The notes: generated from the sequence alone by a model not told the origin. DNA of 64,000 nucleotides from Pseudomonas fragi (GCF_002269505.1 NZ_NQKQ01000023.1:1-64000); one strand, 5' to 3'; shown: positions 1 to 8,695, numbered from the stretch's first letter. Translations and numbers: made by a program.

Positions 1-14
1 CATGATTAATACCT

Positions 15-57
15 GTAAACGATGTACCCGGTCTTAAACGTAAACGATGTACCCGGT
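15..57. repeat. Two 18-bp direct repeats, possible IS21-like terminal remnant
   Basis: An identical 18-bp unit (GTAAACGATGTACCCGGT) occurs at 15-32 and 40-57, a period of 25 bp. Repeated units of this kind, close to a TG dinucleotide (here 14-15), are typical of the ends of IS21-family elements. No transposase follows: a palindromic repeat and then the spy-like gene come next, so this would be a solo end or the edge of an element lying outside the window. Family assignment is inference. Confidence 0.35.
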
Positions 58-67
58 TTCTACCCAC

Positions 68-110
68 CCTGGCCCTCCCCCATAGGGGGAGGGTTGGGGT
101 AAGGGCCAGG
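68..110. repeat. Nested palindromic intergenic repeat (GC-rich)
   Basis: Outer arms CCTGGCCCT (68-76) and AGGGCCAGG (102-110) enclose an inner hairpin CCCTCCCCC (73-81) / GGGGGAGGG (85-93). The same nested architecture, with related sequence, is found at 14396-14483, so this is a dispersed repeat and not a gene-specific terminator. Confidence 0.7.
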
Positions 111-145
111 CCAGACACCCTATGTAAATCCCGGGCAAAACCGTC

Positions 146-161
146 TTTACCAAACCTTTAC
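146..161. promoter_or_regulatory. Candidate CpxR box upstream of the spy/cpxP-like gene
   Basis: TTTAC (146-150), six bases, TTTAC (157-161). Read on the minus strand this is GTAAA-N6-GTAAA, a perfect match to the known CpxR consensus. A TTGACA hexamer suited to a -35 element follows at 168-173; no convincing -10 was seen at ideal spacing. The gene behind it encodes a CpxP/Spy-like protein, the classic CpxR target, which supports the reading. Confidence 0.6.
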
Positions 162-245
162 CCACGATTGACAGCGATTGACCTTGATCTCCCTAAACTG
201 GGCGCATCCGGAATTACCGGAATCCAAATTCAAAGGAGACACACC

Positions 246-677
246 ATGCGTAAGACTCTTATTGCTTTGATGTTTGCTGCAGCACTGCCAACCGTCGCAA
301 TGGCCATGCCTGGTGGTGACGGCCAGATGGGCCCTCGTCACGGCGGCGAGCACCACGGTCGCGGCGACGCCCCTTATAGCCAGCTGGACCTCACCCGCGA
401 GCAGCGCCAGCAGATCGGCAAGCTGATGGGCGAGCAAATGCATGATCGCAAGCAACTGGTCGAGAAATACCTGGAAAAACTGCCAGCAGCCGATCAGAAA
501 GCGCTGAAAGACGAGATGAAGGCCAAGCACGACAAAACCCAGAGCGATATCCGTGCCTTGCTCAAACCTGATCAGCAAAAACGCTTCGACGAAATGCAAA
601 AGAAACGCGCCGAGCGTCAGGCCGAGATGAAAGAGTTCAAAGACTGGAAAGCACAGCAAGCGCCAAAAGCGCAATAA
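246..677 (+). CDS. Spy/CpxP-like periplasmic protein (LTXXQ family)
   Basis: A 143-residue protein with a signal peptide (basic MRK, hydrophobic core, AMA cleavage near residue 20), followed by a short His/Gly-rich stretch and a highly charged helical body containing LTREQRQQIG, the LTXXQ motif of Spy and CpxP. Such proteins are periplasmic chaperones or Cpx stress sensors. The ATG at 246 is chosen over an in-frame codon at 168 because it starts the signal peptide and has AAGGAG about 8 bases upstream. A CpxR-type box lies at 146-161 and a sensor kinase follows at 755. The locus resembles PA3205 of P. aeruginosa, which sits with cpxR and cpxS. Periplasmic chaperone activity is inferred from the family. 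Confidence 0.85.
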   Translation: MRKTLIALMFAAALPTVAMAMPGGDGQMGPRHGGEHHGRGDAPYSQLDLTREQRQQIGKLMGEQMHDRKQLVEKYLEKLPAADQKALKDEMKAKHDKTQSDIRALLKPDQQKRFDEMQKKRAERQAEMKEFKDWKAQQAPKAQ

Positions 678-688
678 TCTGCGCACCC

Positions 689-722
689 GCCAAGCCCAAC
701 GGTTAACGCCGTTGGGCTTGGC
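689..722. terminator. Strong hairpin between spy-like gene and sensor kinase
   Basis: A perfect 14-bp stem (689-702 and 709-722) with a 6-base loop lies 12 bases after the spy-like stop. It is followed by TCGTTTCTCTT and not a clean T-run, so it may be an attenuator that lets the kinase be co-transcribed at a lower level, or a 3-prime stabilising hairpin. Confidence 0.6.
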
Positions 723-754
723 TCGTTTCTCTTCATTACCAGCGAGGAATTACC

Positions 755-2089
755 GTGCGATCACTGTTTTGGCGCATTCTGGCCAGCTTCTGGCTGGCCA
801 TAGCCTTGGTCGCAGGGCTGTCGATCCTGCTGGGGCACATGCTCAATCAGGACGCATGGATTCTCAGCCGTCATCCCGGCATCGCCAATCTGGCGCAGCA
901 GTGGACCGAACGCTACGAAACCCAGGGCGCCGATGCGGCGCAGGATTTCCTTGAACGGCGCAAGCGCCGTTATCACATCGACGTGCAAGTGCTCAACGAA
1001 AGTGGCGACCCGCTGGTACGCGGCACCTTCCCGCGCCGCGCCGCCGCCTGGGAGGCCCGCCAGCAACCCGGCCAGCAGGACCTGCCCTGGCGCCGCCTGA
1101 CGGTCGAATACACCAGCCCGAAAACCGCCGAAACCTATTTGCTGATCTACCGCATCCCTAACCCCGAGCTGGAGGCCTGGCACCGCCAGAGCCTGATCTG
1201 GCCGCTGAGTGCACTGGGGATTGCGCTGGTGGTGCTGACGCTGTTCAGCTTGCTGGTGACACTCTCGATTACCCGTCCGCTCAAGCGCCTGCGGGTCGCG
1301 GTGCATGATCTGGGTCAAACCACTTATCAACAAAACAGCCTGGCGCGGCTGGCGTCGCGGCGTGATGAATTTGGCGTGCTGGCCACCGACTTCAACCGCA
1401 TGGGCGCACGCCTGCAAAGCTTGATCGGCAGCCAGCGCCAGTTACTGCGCGATGTGTCCCACGAGCTGCGCTCGCCCCTCGCCCGCCTCAAGATCGCCCT
1501 GGCCCTGGCTGAACGCGCCGGACCTGAAGAGCGTGAAAAATTGTGGCCACGCCTGACCCGTGAGTGTGACCGGCTGGAATCGCTGATCAGCGAGATCCTG
1601 GCCCTGGCCCGGGTCGATGCTGATCAGGCCAGCGCTGAACAGGTCAATCTCAATGCGCTGCTCAACACCGTGCAAAAAGACGCCTCGCTGGCAGCCCCCG
1701 AACAGCCTGTAGTCTTGCAAGATGAACCGGGGCTGAGCCTCAATGGCTGGCCGACGATGATCGAGCGCGCCGTGGACAACCTGTTGCGCAACGCGCAGCG
1801 CTTCAACCCGGCGGGTGAACCGATCGAGCTGAGCGCGGTGCGCGAAGGCGAACACATCACCATCAAGGTTCGCGACCACGGCCCCGGGGTCGCTGAAGAG
1901 TACCTGGCGCAACTGGGGGAGCCGTTTTTCCGCGCACCGGGCCAAACAGCGGCCGGGCATGGGCTGGGGTTGGCCATTGCCCGCCGGGCGGCAGAGCGCC
2001 ATGGCGGCCGGCTGGTGCTGGGCAACCACCCGGATGGCGGATTTGTTGCCACCCTGGAGTTGCCGCTGGAGCCCAATGGAGCGCTGTAG
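755..2089 (+). CDS. cpxA: CpxA-like (CpxS) sensor histidine kinase
   Basis: A 444-residue membrane kinase. A first membrane helix (about 7-29) is followed by a periplasmic sensor region of about 115 residues, a second helix (about 147-170) and a HAMP domain starting SITRPLKRL. The HisKA dimerisation helix carries the phospho-acceptor in SHELRSP (His236), and the HATPase domain has its N-box around Asn342 (DNLLRNAQRF), RDHGPGV and GHGLGLAIA. The GTG start at 755 has GAGGAA upstream. It lies 77 bases after the spy-like gene, the arrangement of the Cpx envelope-stress locus (PA3206 in PAO1). The partner response regulator is not in the window and may lie just beyond the left edge. The predicted role is autophosphorylation on envelope stress and phosphotransfer to CpxR. 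Confidence 0.82.
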   Translation: MRSLFWRILASFWLAIALVAGLSILLGHMLNQDAWILSRHPGIANLAQQWTERYETQGADAAQDFLERRKRRYHIDVQVLNESGDPLVRGTFPRRAAAWEARQQPGQQDLPWRRLTVEYTSPKTAETYLLIYRIPNPELEAWHRQSLIWPLSALGIALVVLTLFSLLVTLSITRPLKRLRVAVHDLGQTTYQQNSLARLASRRDEFGVLATDFNRMGARLQSLIGSQRQLLRDVSHELRSPLARLKIALALAERAGPEEREKLWPRLTRECDRLESLISEILALARVDADQASAEQVNLNALLNTVQKDASLAAPEQPVVLQDEPGLSLNGWPTMIERAVDNLLRNAQRFNPAGEPIELSAVREGEHITIKVRDHGPGVAEEYLAQLGEPFFRAPGQTAAGHGLGLAIARRAAERHGGRLVLGNHPDGGFVATLELPLEPNGAL

Positions 2090-2114
2090 ATACTCTTTTG
2101 CCGGTCACCCCTCC

Positions 2115-2169
2115 CTGTGGGAGCGAGCCTGCTCGCGAACAACCTTCGCGAGCAGGCTCGCTCCCACAG
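2115..2169. repeat. REP palindrome (perfect 25-bp arms)
   Basis: Perfect inverted repeat with arms at 2115-2139 and 2145-2169 around a 5-base loop; core GTGGGAGCGAGC typical of Pseudomonas REPs. A second repeat type, containing GAGCGAAGCGAGGCTGCGAT, follows at about 2195-2235. Together they fill the convergent gap between the kinase and the nitroreductase. Confidence 0.9.
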
Positions 2170-2240
2170 TCGATGTTTCCTTCAGACCTTATGGCCGCTG
2201 AGGAGCGAAGCGAGGCTGCGATCGGCGGCTACAGACGTAC

Positions 2241-2804
2241 TCAGTTAACCGGCCACGCCTGCACAAACTCGGCGCTATCAACCTTGGGTGCGACCCGCAA
2301 TTCGTTCTGCGCCGTGCCCAGGTACAAAAACGCCACGACCTCTTCACCCTCACCCAGCCCCAAACCCTTGGCCACATGCGGCGCATACGACAGCTCACCT
2401 GTGCGCCATACCGCACCAATGCCCTGGGCATAAGCCGCCAGTTCAATGGCATGGGCCGCGCAACCTGCGGTAATCAGCTGCTCAGCCTTCGGCACCTTGA
2501 AGTGGTCCTGCAAACGGGCAATCACTACCACCACCAAAGGGGCACGCAAAGGCATGGCGCGGGCCTTGTCCAGGGCTGCCTGGGTCACATCGCCGCCCTG
2601 GGCCTGCACGGCCTCGGCGAGGATTTCGCCCAGTTGGTTACGCGCTTCGCCTTCGACCGTCAAAAACCGATAAGGGCGCAGTTGGCCGTGGTCCGGCGCA
2701 CGCAAGGCGGCGGCGAAAAGTACTTCACGTTGCTCAGCCGTTGGCGCCGGATCGAGCAGGCGCGGGGCAGAAACACGGTTGAGCAAAGCGTCGAGAGCCT
2801 CCAT
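2241..2804 (-). CDS. NAD(P)H nitroreductase family protein (YdjA-like)
   Basis: A 187-residue single-domain flavoprotein. The N-terminus has RVSAPRLLDPAPT and later APDHGQLRPYRFL, the FMN-binding signature of the YdjA/minimal nitroreductase group. The C-terminal half has AAHAIELAAYAQGIGAVWRTG and a short final strand. The family uses FMN and NAD(P)H to reduce nitro compounds or quinones; the physiological substrate is usually unknown. Its ATG lies back to back with trkH, leaving about 120 bases for two promoters. The size is standard for the YdjA class. Confidence 0.88.
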   Translation of the reverse strand: MEALDALLNRVSAPRLLDPAPTAEQREVLFAAALRAPDHGQLRPYRFLTVEGEARNQLGEILAEAVQAQGGDVTQAALDKARAMPLRAPLVVVVIARLQDHFKVPKAEQLITAGCAAHAIELAAYAQGIGAVWRTGELSYAPHVAKGLGLGEGEEVVAFLYLGTAQNELRVAPKVDSAEFVQAWPVN

Positions 2805-2864
2805 TGGCCACCTCCTGAAGAAAATGTGCGGCTATTCTAACGGTATCTCCCGAAGACCTGGCGG

Positions 2865-2892
2865 TTTACATAACCCGGACCACAGGTAGAAT
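2865..2892 (+). promoter_or_regulatory. Predicted sigma-70 promoter of trkH
   Basis: TTTACA (2865-2870), 16 bases, TAGAAT (2887-2892). Transcription would begin near 2899, which rules out the in-frame ATG at 2891 and supports the ATG at 2924 as the trkH start. Confidence 0.55.
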
Positions 2893-2923
2893 GGCGCCCC
2901 TCTTTCATCCCCGAGCTGACTTC

Positions 2924-4378
2924 ATGGCGTTGCCGACCTTACGCATCATCGGTTTTATTATCGGCATCTTCCTGATTACGCTCGCGATCAGCATGGCCGT
3001 GCCCATGCTGACCCTGGTGATTTACGACCACCTGGGCGACCTGCCGTCCTTTTTGTGGGCCAGCCTGATTACCTTTATCGCCGGCCTGGCGCTGGTCATC
3101 CCGGGCCGCCCCGAGCAGGTACACCTGCGCCCCCGGGACATGTATCTGCTGACCGTGTCCAGCTGGGTGGTGGTGTGCATCTTCGCAGCCCTGCCGTTCT
3201 TGCTGACCCAGCACATCAGCTACACCGATTCGTTTTTCGAAAGCATGTCCGGCATTACCGCCACCGGCTCCACCGTGCTGAGCGGCCTGGACACCATGTC
3301 CCCCGGCATTCTGATGTGGCGCTCGATGCTGCACTGGCTAGGCGGCATCGGCTTTATCGGTATGGCGGTGGCGATTTTGCCCTTGCTGCGCATCGGTGGC
3401 ATGCGCCTGTTCCAGACCGAGTCTTCCGACCGCTCCGAAAAAGTCATGCCGCGCTCGCACATGGTGGCCCGCCTGATTGTCGCCACTTACGTCGGCATCA
3501 CCATTCTGGGCAGCCTGGCATTCTGGTGGGCGGGCATGAGCGTGTTTGATGCGATCAACCATGCCATGTCAGCCATTTCCACTGGCGGTTTCTCGACCTC
3601 CGACCAGTCGCTGGCCAAGTGGTCGCAACCGGCGGTGCACTGGGTCGCCATTGCCGTGATGATCATGGGCAGCCTGCCATTCACCCTGTATGTAGCCACC
3701 CTGCGCGGCCATCGCAAAGCCCTGATCAAGGATCAGCAGGTGCAAGGATTGCTCGGGTTGCTGGTCGTCACCTGGTTCGTGCTCAGCATCTGGCTGTGGT
3801 GGACCACCAACATGCCGTGGTGGGACGCCTTTCGCCATGTCGCGCTCAACGTGACCTCAGTGGTCACGACCACGGGCTTTGCCCTGGGTGACTACAGCTT
3901 GTGGGGCAACTTCTCGCTGATGCTGTTCTTCTATCTGGGCTTTATCGGCGGCTGCTCGGGCTCGACTGCAGGCGGGATCAAGATTTTCCGCTTTCAGGTT
4001 GCCTATATCCTGCTCAAGGCCAACCTTAATCAACTGATCCACCCGCGAGCGGTGATCAAGCAGAAGTACAACGGCCACCGCCTTGATGAAGAAATCGTAC
4101 GTTCAATCCTGACCTTTTCGTTCTTCTTCGCCATCACCATCTGCGTGATCGCGCTGGCCCTGTCGCTGCTGGGGCTGGACTGGATGACCGCCCTCACCGG
4201 CGCTGCCAGTACGGTGTCCGGCGTTGGGCCGGGCCTGGGCGAGACCATCGGGCCGTCCGGCAACTTCGCCAGCCTGCCGGATGCGGCCAAGTGGATTTTG
4301 TCATTGGGTATGTTGCTTGGGCGCCTGGAGATCATTACCGTGTTCGTACTGTGCATTCCGGCATTCTGGCGCCACTGA
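2924..4378 (+). CDS. trkH: Potassium uptake protein TrkH
   Basis: A 484-residue polytopic inner-membrane protein of the Trk/Ktr superfamily. It has four repeated membrane-pore-membrane units; the first filter region is visible in ESMSGITATGSTVLSGLD and later ones in AISTGGFSTSD, VVTTTGFALGD and STVSGVGPGLG, each with the conserved Gly. It forms the potassium channel that works with the NAD-binding subunit TrkA, which is not in this window. An upstream in-frame ATG at 2891 overlaps a predicted -10 element, and the family normally starts with a short hydrophobic segment as in MALPTLRIIG. The length matches PA3210. Confidence 0.95.
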   Translation: MALPTLRIIGFIIGIFLITLAISMAVPMLTLVIYDHLGDLPSFLWASLITFIAGLALVIPGRPEQVHLRPRDMYLLTVSSWVVVCIFAALPFLLTQHISYTDSFFESMSGITATGSTVLSGLDTMSPGILMWRSMLHWLGGIGFIGMAVAILPLLRIGGMRLFQTESSDRSEKVMPRSHMVARLIVATYVGITILGSLAFWWAGMSVFDAINHAMSAISTGGFSTSDQSLAKWSQPAVHWVAIAVMIMGSLPFTLYVATLRGHRKALIKDQQVQGLLGLLVVTWFVLSIWLWWTTNMPWWDAFRHVALNVTSVVTTTGFALGDYSLWGNFSLMLFFYLGFIGGCSGSTAGGIKIFRFQVAYILLKANLNQLIHPRAVIKQKYNGHRLDEEIVRSILTFSFFFAITICVIALALSLLGLDWMTALTGAASTVSGVGPGLGETIGPSGNFASLPDAAKWILSLGMLLGRLEIITVFVLCIPAFWRH

Positions 4379-4412
4379 TCCAGGCACACCTCTAATCAAC
4401 TGCGGGAGCCTC

Positions 4413-5171
4413 ATGGAGCAAATTCTGTCACTGCGCCATTACCGCCACGACCTGATTGCCCATAGCCATGAGCATGCGCAAGTGGTGATCAGCCTGTCGG
4501 GCAAGCTCGATTTCGAAGTCGAGGGCCGGCCCAGCCTGCTGCGCCAGCAACAGTTGATGGTTGTGCCCGCAGGCGCGCACCACACCTGCGGCAGCCCGCA
4601 AGGCAGCCACTGCCTGGTGCTGGATGTGCCCGGTGACAACTGGCTGGGGCAGTCCTTGGGCGAGCATGCCGATGCCAGCCGCCGACTGCTGGACAGCGCC
4701 GGGCACGTGCCCCTTGATCCGAAACAGCAGCAATTGGTGAACTGGCTGGCGACCAGCCCGGTGAGTGACCCGCTGATTGCCCGCCAGGGTGCGATTCTGC
4801 TGCTGGCCAGCCTGAACAACATAAGCCCGGAACGCACTCAACCCCGGCGCCTGCCTTATGCCGCGATGGATACCCATATCGATCGCAACGCTGCCTACCC
4901 TTTGCAGGTTGCGGATCTGGCGCAAATTGCTGGTTTGTCCTGCGCCCGCCTGCACAGCCGGTTTATCAGTGAGTGTGCGCAAACACCGATGGACTACATC
5001 CGCCAACGGCGTTTGCGCAGTGCCCTGAGGCTGTTGCGCAACAGCCGTCTGCCCATCGGCGAAATCGCCAGCCGCGTTGGCTACAGTTCGCAAAGCGCAT
5101 TTGCCGCAGCCATGTTGCGCGAATTCGGCGCCTCACCGTCGGTATTGCGCCGCGAGCCTGGCGACAATTGA
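4413..5171 (+). CDS. AraC family transcriptional regulator
   Basis: A 252-residue regulator. Residues about 8-85 form an AraC-type cupin (HSHEHAQVVISLSGKL, then VVPAGAHHTCG). The C-terminal 100 residues carry two helix-turn-helix motifs: VADLAQIAGLSCARLHSRF, and PIGEIASRVGYSSQSAFAAA followed by FGASPSVLRRE. It lies 34 bases after trkH and 77 bases before an EamA exporter on the same strand, which makes that exporter its likely target. The effector is unknown; cupin-type AraC proteins beside exporters often sense the exported small molecule. Confidence 0.9.
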   Translation: MEQILSLRHYRHDLIAHSHEHAQVVISLSGKLDFEVEGRPSLLRQQQLMVVPAGAHHTCGSPQGSHCLVLDVPGDNWLGQSLGEHADASRRLLDSAGHVPLDPKQQQLVNWLATSPVSDPLIARQGAILLLASLNNISPERTQPRRLPYAAMDTHIDRNAAYPLQVADLAQIAGLSCARLHSRFISECAQTPMDYIRQRRLRSALRLLRNSRLPIGEIASRVGYSSQSAFAAAMLREFGASPSVLRREPGDN

Positions 5172-5248
5172 CGCCAGCCTCTCGACAGACAACCCCGACT
5201 CAAGCCCCGTAGACTGCATCCCTTGCCCGTATTGACTCAAGGATTGCA

Positions 5249-6142
5249 ATGACTCCGCGTACCGCTTTGGGCGCCCTGCATATTGGCGCTTTAATGTTTG
5301 GCCTGACCGGAGTGTTCGGCAAGCTCGCAGCCGCTTCGGCCTCAATCATCGTGTTTGGCCGTGCCGCCTTCGCGGTACTGGCACTGCTGTGCTTCGCGGG
5401 GCTGGCCAAACGCAGCAGCTGGTACCGCTTGACCCTGCGCGACGCCCGCAACCTGCTGATGAGCGGCTTGCTGCTGGCCGGGCACTGGGTGAGTTTTTTT
5501 GTCTCGGTAAAAATCGCCGGGGTCGCGATCGCAACCCTGGGTTTTGCCAGCTTTCCGGCGTTCACGGTCATTCTAGAGGGGCTGATTTTTCGCGAGCGCA
5601 TTCGCCTCAACGAAATCGTCCTGGTGGTTCTGGTCAGTGTCGGACTGATCCTGGTCACCCCAAGCTTTGATCTGGCCAGCCAGGCCACCGAAGGGCTGTT
5701 GTGGTCAGTTGCTTCCGGGTTGCTGTTTTCGCTGCTGTCGCTGAACAACCGCGCCAACTCGGGCCGGGTGCCTGCGGTGCAGGCGGCCATGTGGCAAAAC
5801 ACCGTGGTCGCATTGTGCCTGCTGCCGTTTGCCGCACCTGGGCTTGTCTCGGTGCGCCCGCTGGACTGGCTGTGGATCGGCCTGCTCGGGGTATTTTGCA
5901 CCGGCGTGGCGCACAGCCTGTTTGTCGCCAGCCTGGCCGTGATCAAGGCGCGCACGGCTGCGGTGGTGTTTGCCCTGGAGCCGGTCTACGGCATCACCCT
6001 GGCCTGGCTGCTGTTTCACGAAACGCCGTCGCTGCGCATGTTGCTGGGCGGTGTACTGATCATTGTCGCCATTGTGGTGTCGAGCCGCATGGCCAGCGGC
6101 CCGACACCGCGCAAGACGACACTGGACGCCGCCGCTCACTGA
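5249..6142 (+). CDS. EamA/DMT family transporter
   Basis: A 297-residue inner-membrane protein with ten predicted helices in two EamA repeats (about 5-135 and 148-285). Motifs include GHWVSFFVSVKIAGVAIATLG in the first repeat and ALEPVYGITLAWLLFHE in the second, the RhaT/EamA exporter signature. Substrates of this group are amino acids or other metabolites and cannot be read from sequence. It follows an AraC regulator and overlaps the convergent SelW-like gene by 7 bases at its stop codon. Confidence 0.9.
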   Translation: MTPRTALGALHIGALMFGLTGVFGKLAAASASIIVFGRAAFAVLALLCFAGLAKRSSWYRLTLRDARNLLMSGLLLAGHWVSFFVSVKIAGVAIATLGFASFPAFTVILEGLIFRERIRLNEIVLVVLVSVGLILVTPSFDLASQATEGLLWSVASGLLFSLLSLNNRANSGRVPAVQAAMWQNTVVALCLLPFAAPGLVSVRPLDWLWIGLLGVFCTGVAHSLFVASLAVIKARTAAVVFALEPVYGITLAWLLFHETPSLRMLLGGVLIIVAIVVSSRMASGPTPRKTTLDAAAH

Positions 6143-6423
6143 ACCCGGTCGTTGTGCCCCAGATCACGCTGCGGGTCGATCTGGTCGCGAACCCGCTGCT
6201 TGAGCACCTTGGCCTCGGGAAAACCGCCATCAGCCTTGCGCTCCCAGATCTGCACACCGTTACAGGTGATGCGAAACACCCCGCCGGTACCCGGCTCCAG
6301 CGCGACCCGACCCAGGTCTTCGGCAAAAGTACTGAGCAGCTCCTGGGCCAGCCAGGCGGCGCGCAGCAGCCACTGGCATTGAGTGCAATAAGTGATGACA
6401 ATTTCTGGTTTGCTGGACGACAT
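6136..6423 (-). CDS. SelT/SelW/SelH (Rdx) family protein
   Basis: A 95-residue thioredoxin-fold protein with YCTQCQW near the N-terminus (Cys13-x-x-Cys16), the CxxC redox motif that replaces CxxU of eukaryotic selenoprotein W. It then has LLSTFAEDLGRVALEPGTGG and FRITCNGVQIWERKADGGFPE, typical of the family. The ATG at 6423 gives the short canonical N-terminus; the reading frame stays open upstream but that extension lies inside plpD and lacks family character. It overlaps the eamA stop by 7 bases. A redox role is inferred; no substrate is established. Confidence 0.85.
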   Translation of the reverse strand: MSSSKPEIVITYCTQCQWLLRAAWLAQELLSTFAEDLGRVALEPGTGGVFRITCNGVQIWERKADGGFPEAKVLKQRVRDQIDPQRDLGHNDRVQ

Positions 6424-6490
6424 GATTTCAAAGGCTCTTGAAAGGAAGGCGCCGCTATAATAGCCGCCTTTCTCGCTTGCCCAGAGATTC

Positions 6491-8677
6491 ATGATGCGCC
6501 GCCTGCTCAGTTGTTTGTTCCTGTGTCTTTGCCCCCTGATGCTGTTTGCCGCCGAAGCCGCCAAACCCAAAGTCGGCCTGGTGCTGTCCGGCGGTGCGGC
6601 CCGTGGCCTGGCCCATGTGGGCGTACTCAAGGCCCTGGAAGAACAGGGCATCCATATCGATGCCATTGCAGGCACCAGCATGGGTGCGGTGATTGGCGGC
6701 CTGTATGCCTCCGGCTACAAGATCGATGAGCTGGAAAAACTCGCGCTGGGCATCGACTGGCAAGAGGCCTTGTCCGACGCGCCGGAGCGTGAAGACGTAC
6801 CGTTCCGGCGCAAGCAGGATGACCGCGACTTTCTGGTCAAGCAACAACTCAGTTTCCGCGACGATGGCAGCCTGGGCCTGCCATTGGGCGTTATTCAGGG
6901 CCAGAACCTGGCATTGTTGCTCGAAAGCCTGCTGGCCCACAGCAGCGATATCCGCGACTTCGACAAACTGCCAATCCCGTTCCGCGCCGTGGCCACCGAT
7001 ATCGTCAACGGCGAAAAAGTGGTGTTTCGCAAGGGCCACCTGCCCCAGGTGATCCGCGCCAGCATGTCGATCCCGGCGGTATTCGCCCCGGTCGAGATCA
7101 ACGGCCAACTGTTGGTCGATGGCGGTATGGTCGACAACATTCCGGTAGATGTGGCCCGCGAAATGGGCGTGGACATCGTCATCGTGGTGGACATCGGCAC
7201 GCCGCTGCGCGGGCGCAAGCAACTCAATACCGTGTTCGACATCCTCAACCAGTCAATCACCCTGATGACCCGCAGCAACTCCGAGGTGCAACTGGCGTCG
7301 TTAAAGCCTGACGATATCTTGATCCAGCCCGCCCTGGCCAGTTATGGCGCGGCCGATTTTGGCCGCTCACTCGACATCATCAATGCCGGCTACCGGGCCA
7401 CCCAAGTGCTTGAAAAACGCCTGGCCGTCCTGCGCCAGCCTACGGATGTGCAGTTGGCCGAAGCCCGCACCGCCGAAGAACGAACCCCGGTGATTACCGC
7501 GATCAAGATCGAAAACGACTCCAAAATCGGCGATTCGGTGATCCGCTACTACATTCGCCAACCTATCGGCGAGCCCCTGGATCTGGGCCGCCTGCAACGG
7601 GACATGGGCACCCTGTACGGCCTGGATTACTTCGACCAGGTGCAATACCGCGTGGCACACAAAGGCAAGGAGCGCACGCTGGTGATCAGCGCCCGGGGCA
7701 AGCGCAGTGGTACCGACTACCTGCGCCTGGGGCTGAACCTGTCGGACGACATGCGCGGCGACAGCGCATTCAACATCGGCGCCAGTTATCGCATCAACGG
7801 CATCAACCAACTGGGCGCCGAGTGGTTGACGCGGGTGCAACTGGGCGACAAGCAAGAGCTGTACAGCGAGTTTTACCAGCCACTGGATGCCGGCTCGCGC
7901 TACTTCGTCGCGCCCTATATCAATGCCCGTTCACAAAACGTGGAAGCCATTCTCGATAACGATCCGATTGCGGAGTACCGCCTGGAACGTTACGGTTTTG
8001 GCCTCAATTTTGGTCGTCAAATCGGTAACAGTGGTGAGATTCGTGTAGGCGTTGGTGAGGCCTGGGGTGAGGCCAATGTAAGAATTGGCGATCAGAATCT
8101 GCCAAGCACCAGCTTCAATGAAGGCTTCTACGACATCAAATACTCGTTCGACTCACTGGATAATGTGTACTTCCCCCATTCGGGCGAGGACATCGCCCTG
8201 AGCGTGCGTCAGTTCGAACCAGGGCTGGGCTCGGACGAGCGCTATCGTCAATGGGAATTCAAACTGGACAAGGCCCTGAGTTCGGGCCCCGACACCTGGA
8301 TTCTGGGCGGACGCTACGGGCGCACGCTGGACACGGCCAATGTGGTGACATCGAGCTTCCTGCTGGGCGGCGCACGGCAGTTGTCGGGGTTCCGGGAAGA
8401 CGCGATTTCGGGGCAGAACATCAGCCTGATGCGCGCCGTGTACTACCGCCGACTGACCCCGCGCTCGTACCTGCCATTTGACTTCCCGCTGTATGCCGGC
8501 GCCTCGCTGGAACGAGGGCGGGCGTGGAACAACGACAACGAATTCGACAGCGGCTATATCAATGCGGCGAGCATTTTTATCGGCTTTGACACCCCGCTAG
8601 GCCCGCTGAACTTCAGTTACGGCTTCAACGATGATGACCAGAAGGCGCTGTACCTGAACCTGGGCCAGACGTTCTGA
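6491..8677 (+). CDS. plpD: Patatin-like phospholipase PlpD (type Vd secretion)
   Basis: A 728-residue protein with a signal peptide (hydrophobic core ending FAAEA near 22), then a patatin lipase domain with the oxyanion loop SGGAARG, nucleophile elbow GTSMG (Ser63) and catalytic DGG (Asp210). A POTRA-like linker (about 335-400) and a C-terminal Omp85-type beta barrel follow, ending in LYLNLGQTF with a terminal Phe. This is the type Vd autotransporter PlpD (PA3339 in PAO1, same length), in which the barrel exports the phospholipase A1 domain. A perfect TATAAT lies at 6456-6461, though its -35 is poor. It is followed by a REP. Confidence 0.93.
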   Translation: MMRRLLSCLFLCLCPLMLFAAEAAKPKVGLVLSGGAARGLAHVGVLKALEEQGIHIDAIAGTSMGAVIGGLYASGYKIDELEKLALGIDWQEALSDAPEREDVPFRRKQDDRDFLVKQQLSFRDDGSLGLPLGVIQGQNLALLLESLLAHSSDIRDFDKLPIPFRAVATDIVNGEKVVFRKGHLPQVIRASMSIPAVFAPVEINGQLLVDGGMVDNIPVDVAREMGVDIVIVVDIGTPLRGRKQLNTVFDILNQSITLMTRSNSEVQLASLKPDDILIQPALASYGAADFGRSLDIINAGYRATQVLEKRLAVLRQPTDVQLAEARTAEERTPVITAIKIENDSKIGDSVIRYYIRQPIGEPLDLGRLQRDMGTLYGLDYFDQVQYRVAHKGKERTLVISARGKRSGTDYLRLGLNLSDDMRGDSAFNIGASYRINGINQLGAEWLTRVQLGDKQELYSEFYQPLDAGSRYFVAPYINARSQNVEAILDNDPIAEYRLERYGFGLNFGRQIGNSGEIRVGVGEAWGEANVRIGDQNLPSTSFNEGFYDIKYSFDSLDNVYFPHSGEDIALSVRQFEPGLGSDERYRQWEFKLDKALSSGPDTWILGGRYGRTLDTANVVTSSFLLGGARQLSGFREDAISGQNISLMRAVYYRRLTPRSYLPFDFPLYAGASLERGRAWNNDNEFDSGYINAASIFIGFDTPLGPLNFSYGFNDDDQKALYLNLGQTF

Positions 8678-8695
8678 CGGCTAAAAACAGACTAC

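Noticed and set aside
147..686. Open frame of 179 codons on the minus strand opposite the spy-like gene
   Set aside because: Exact antisense shadow of a GC-rich gene; composition odd and no ribosome site.
2891..2923. Upstream ATG of trkH
   Set aside because: Overlaps the predicted -10 (TAGAAT) and adds residues foreign to TrkH.
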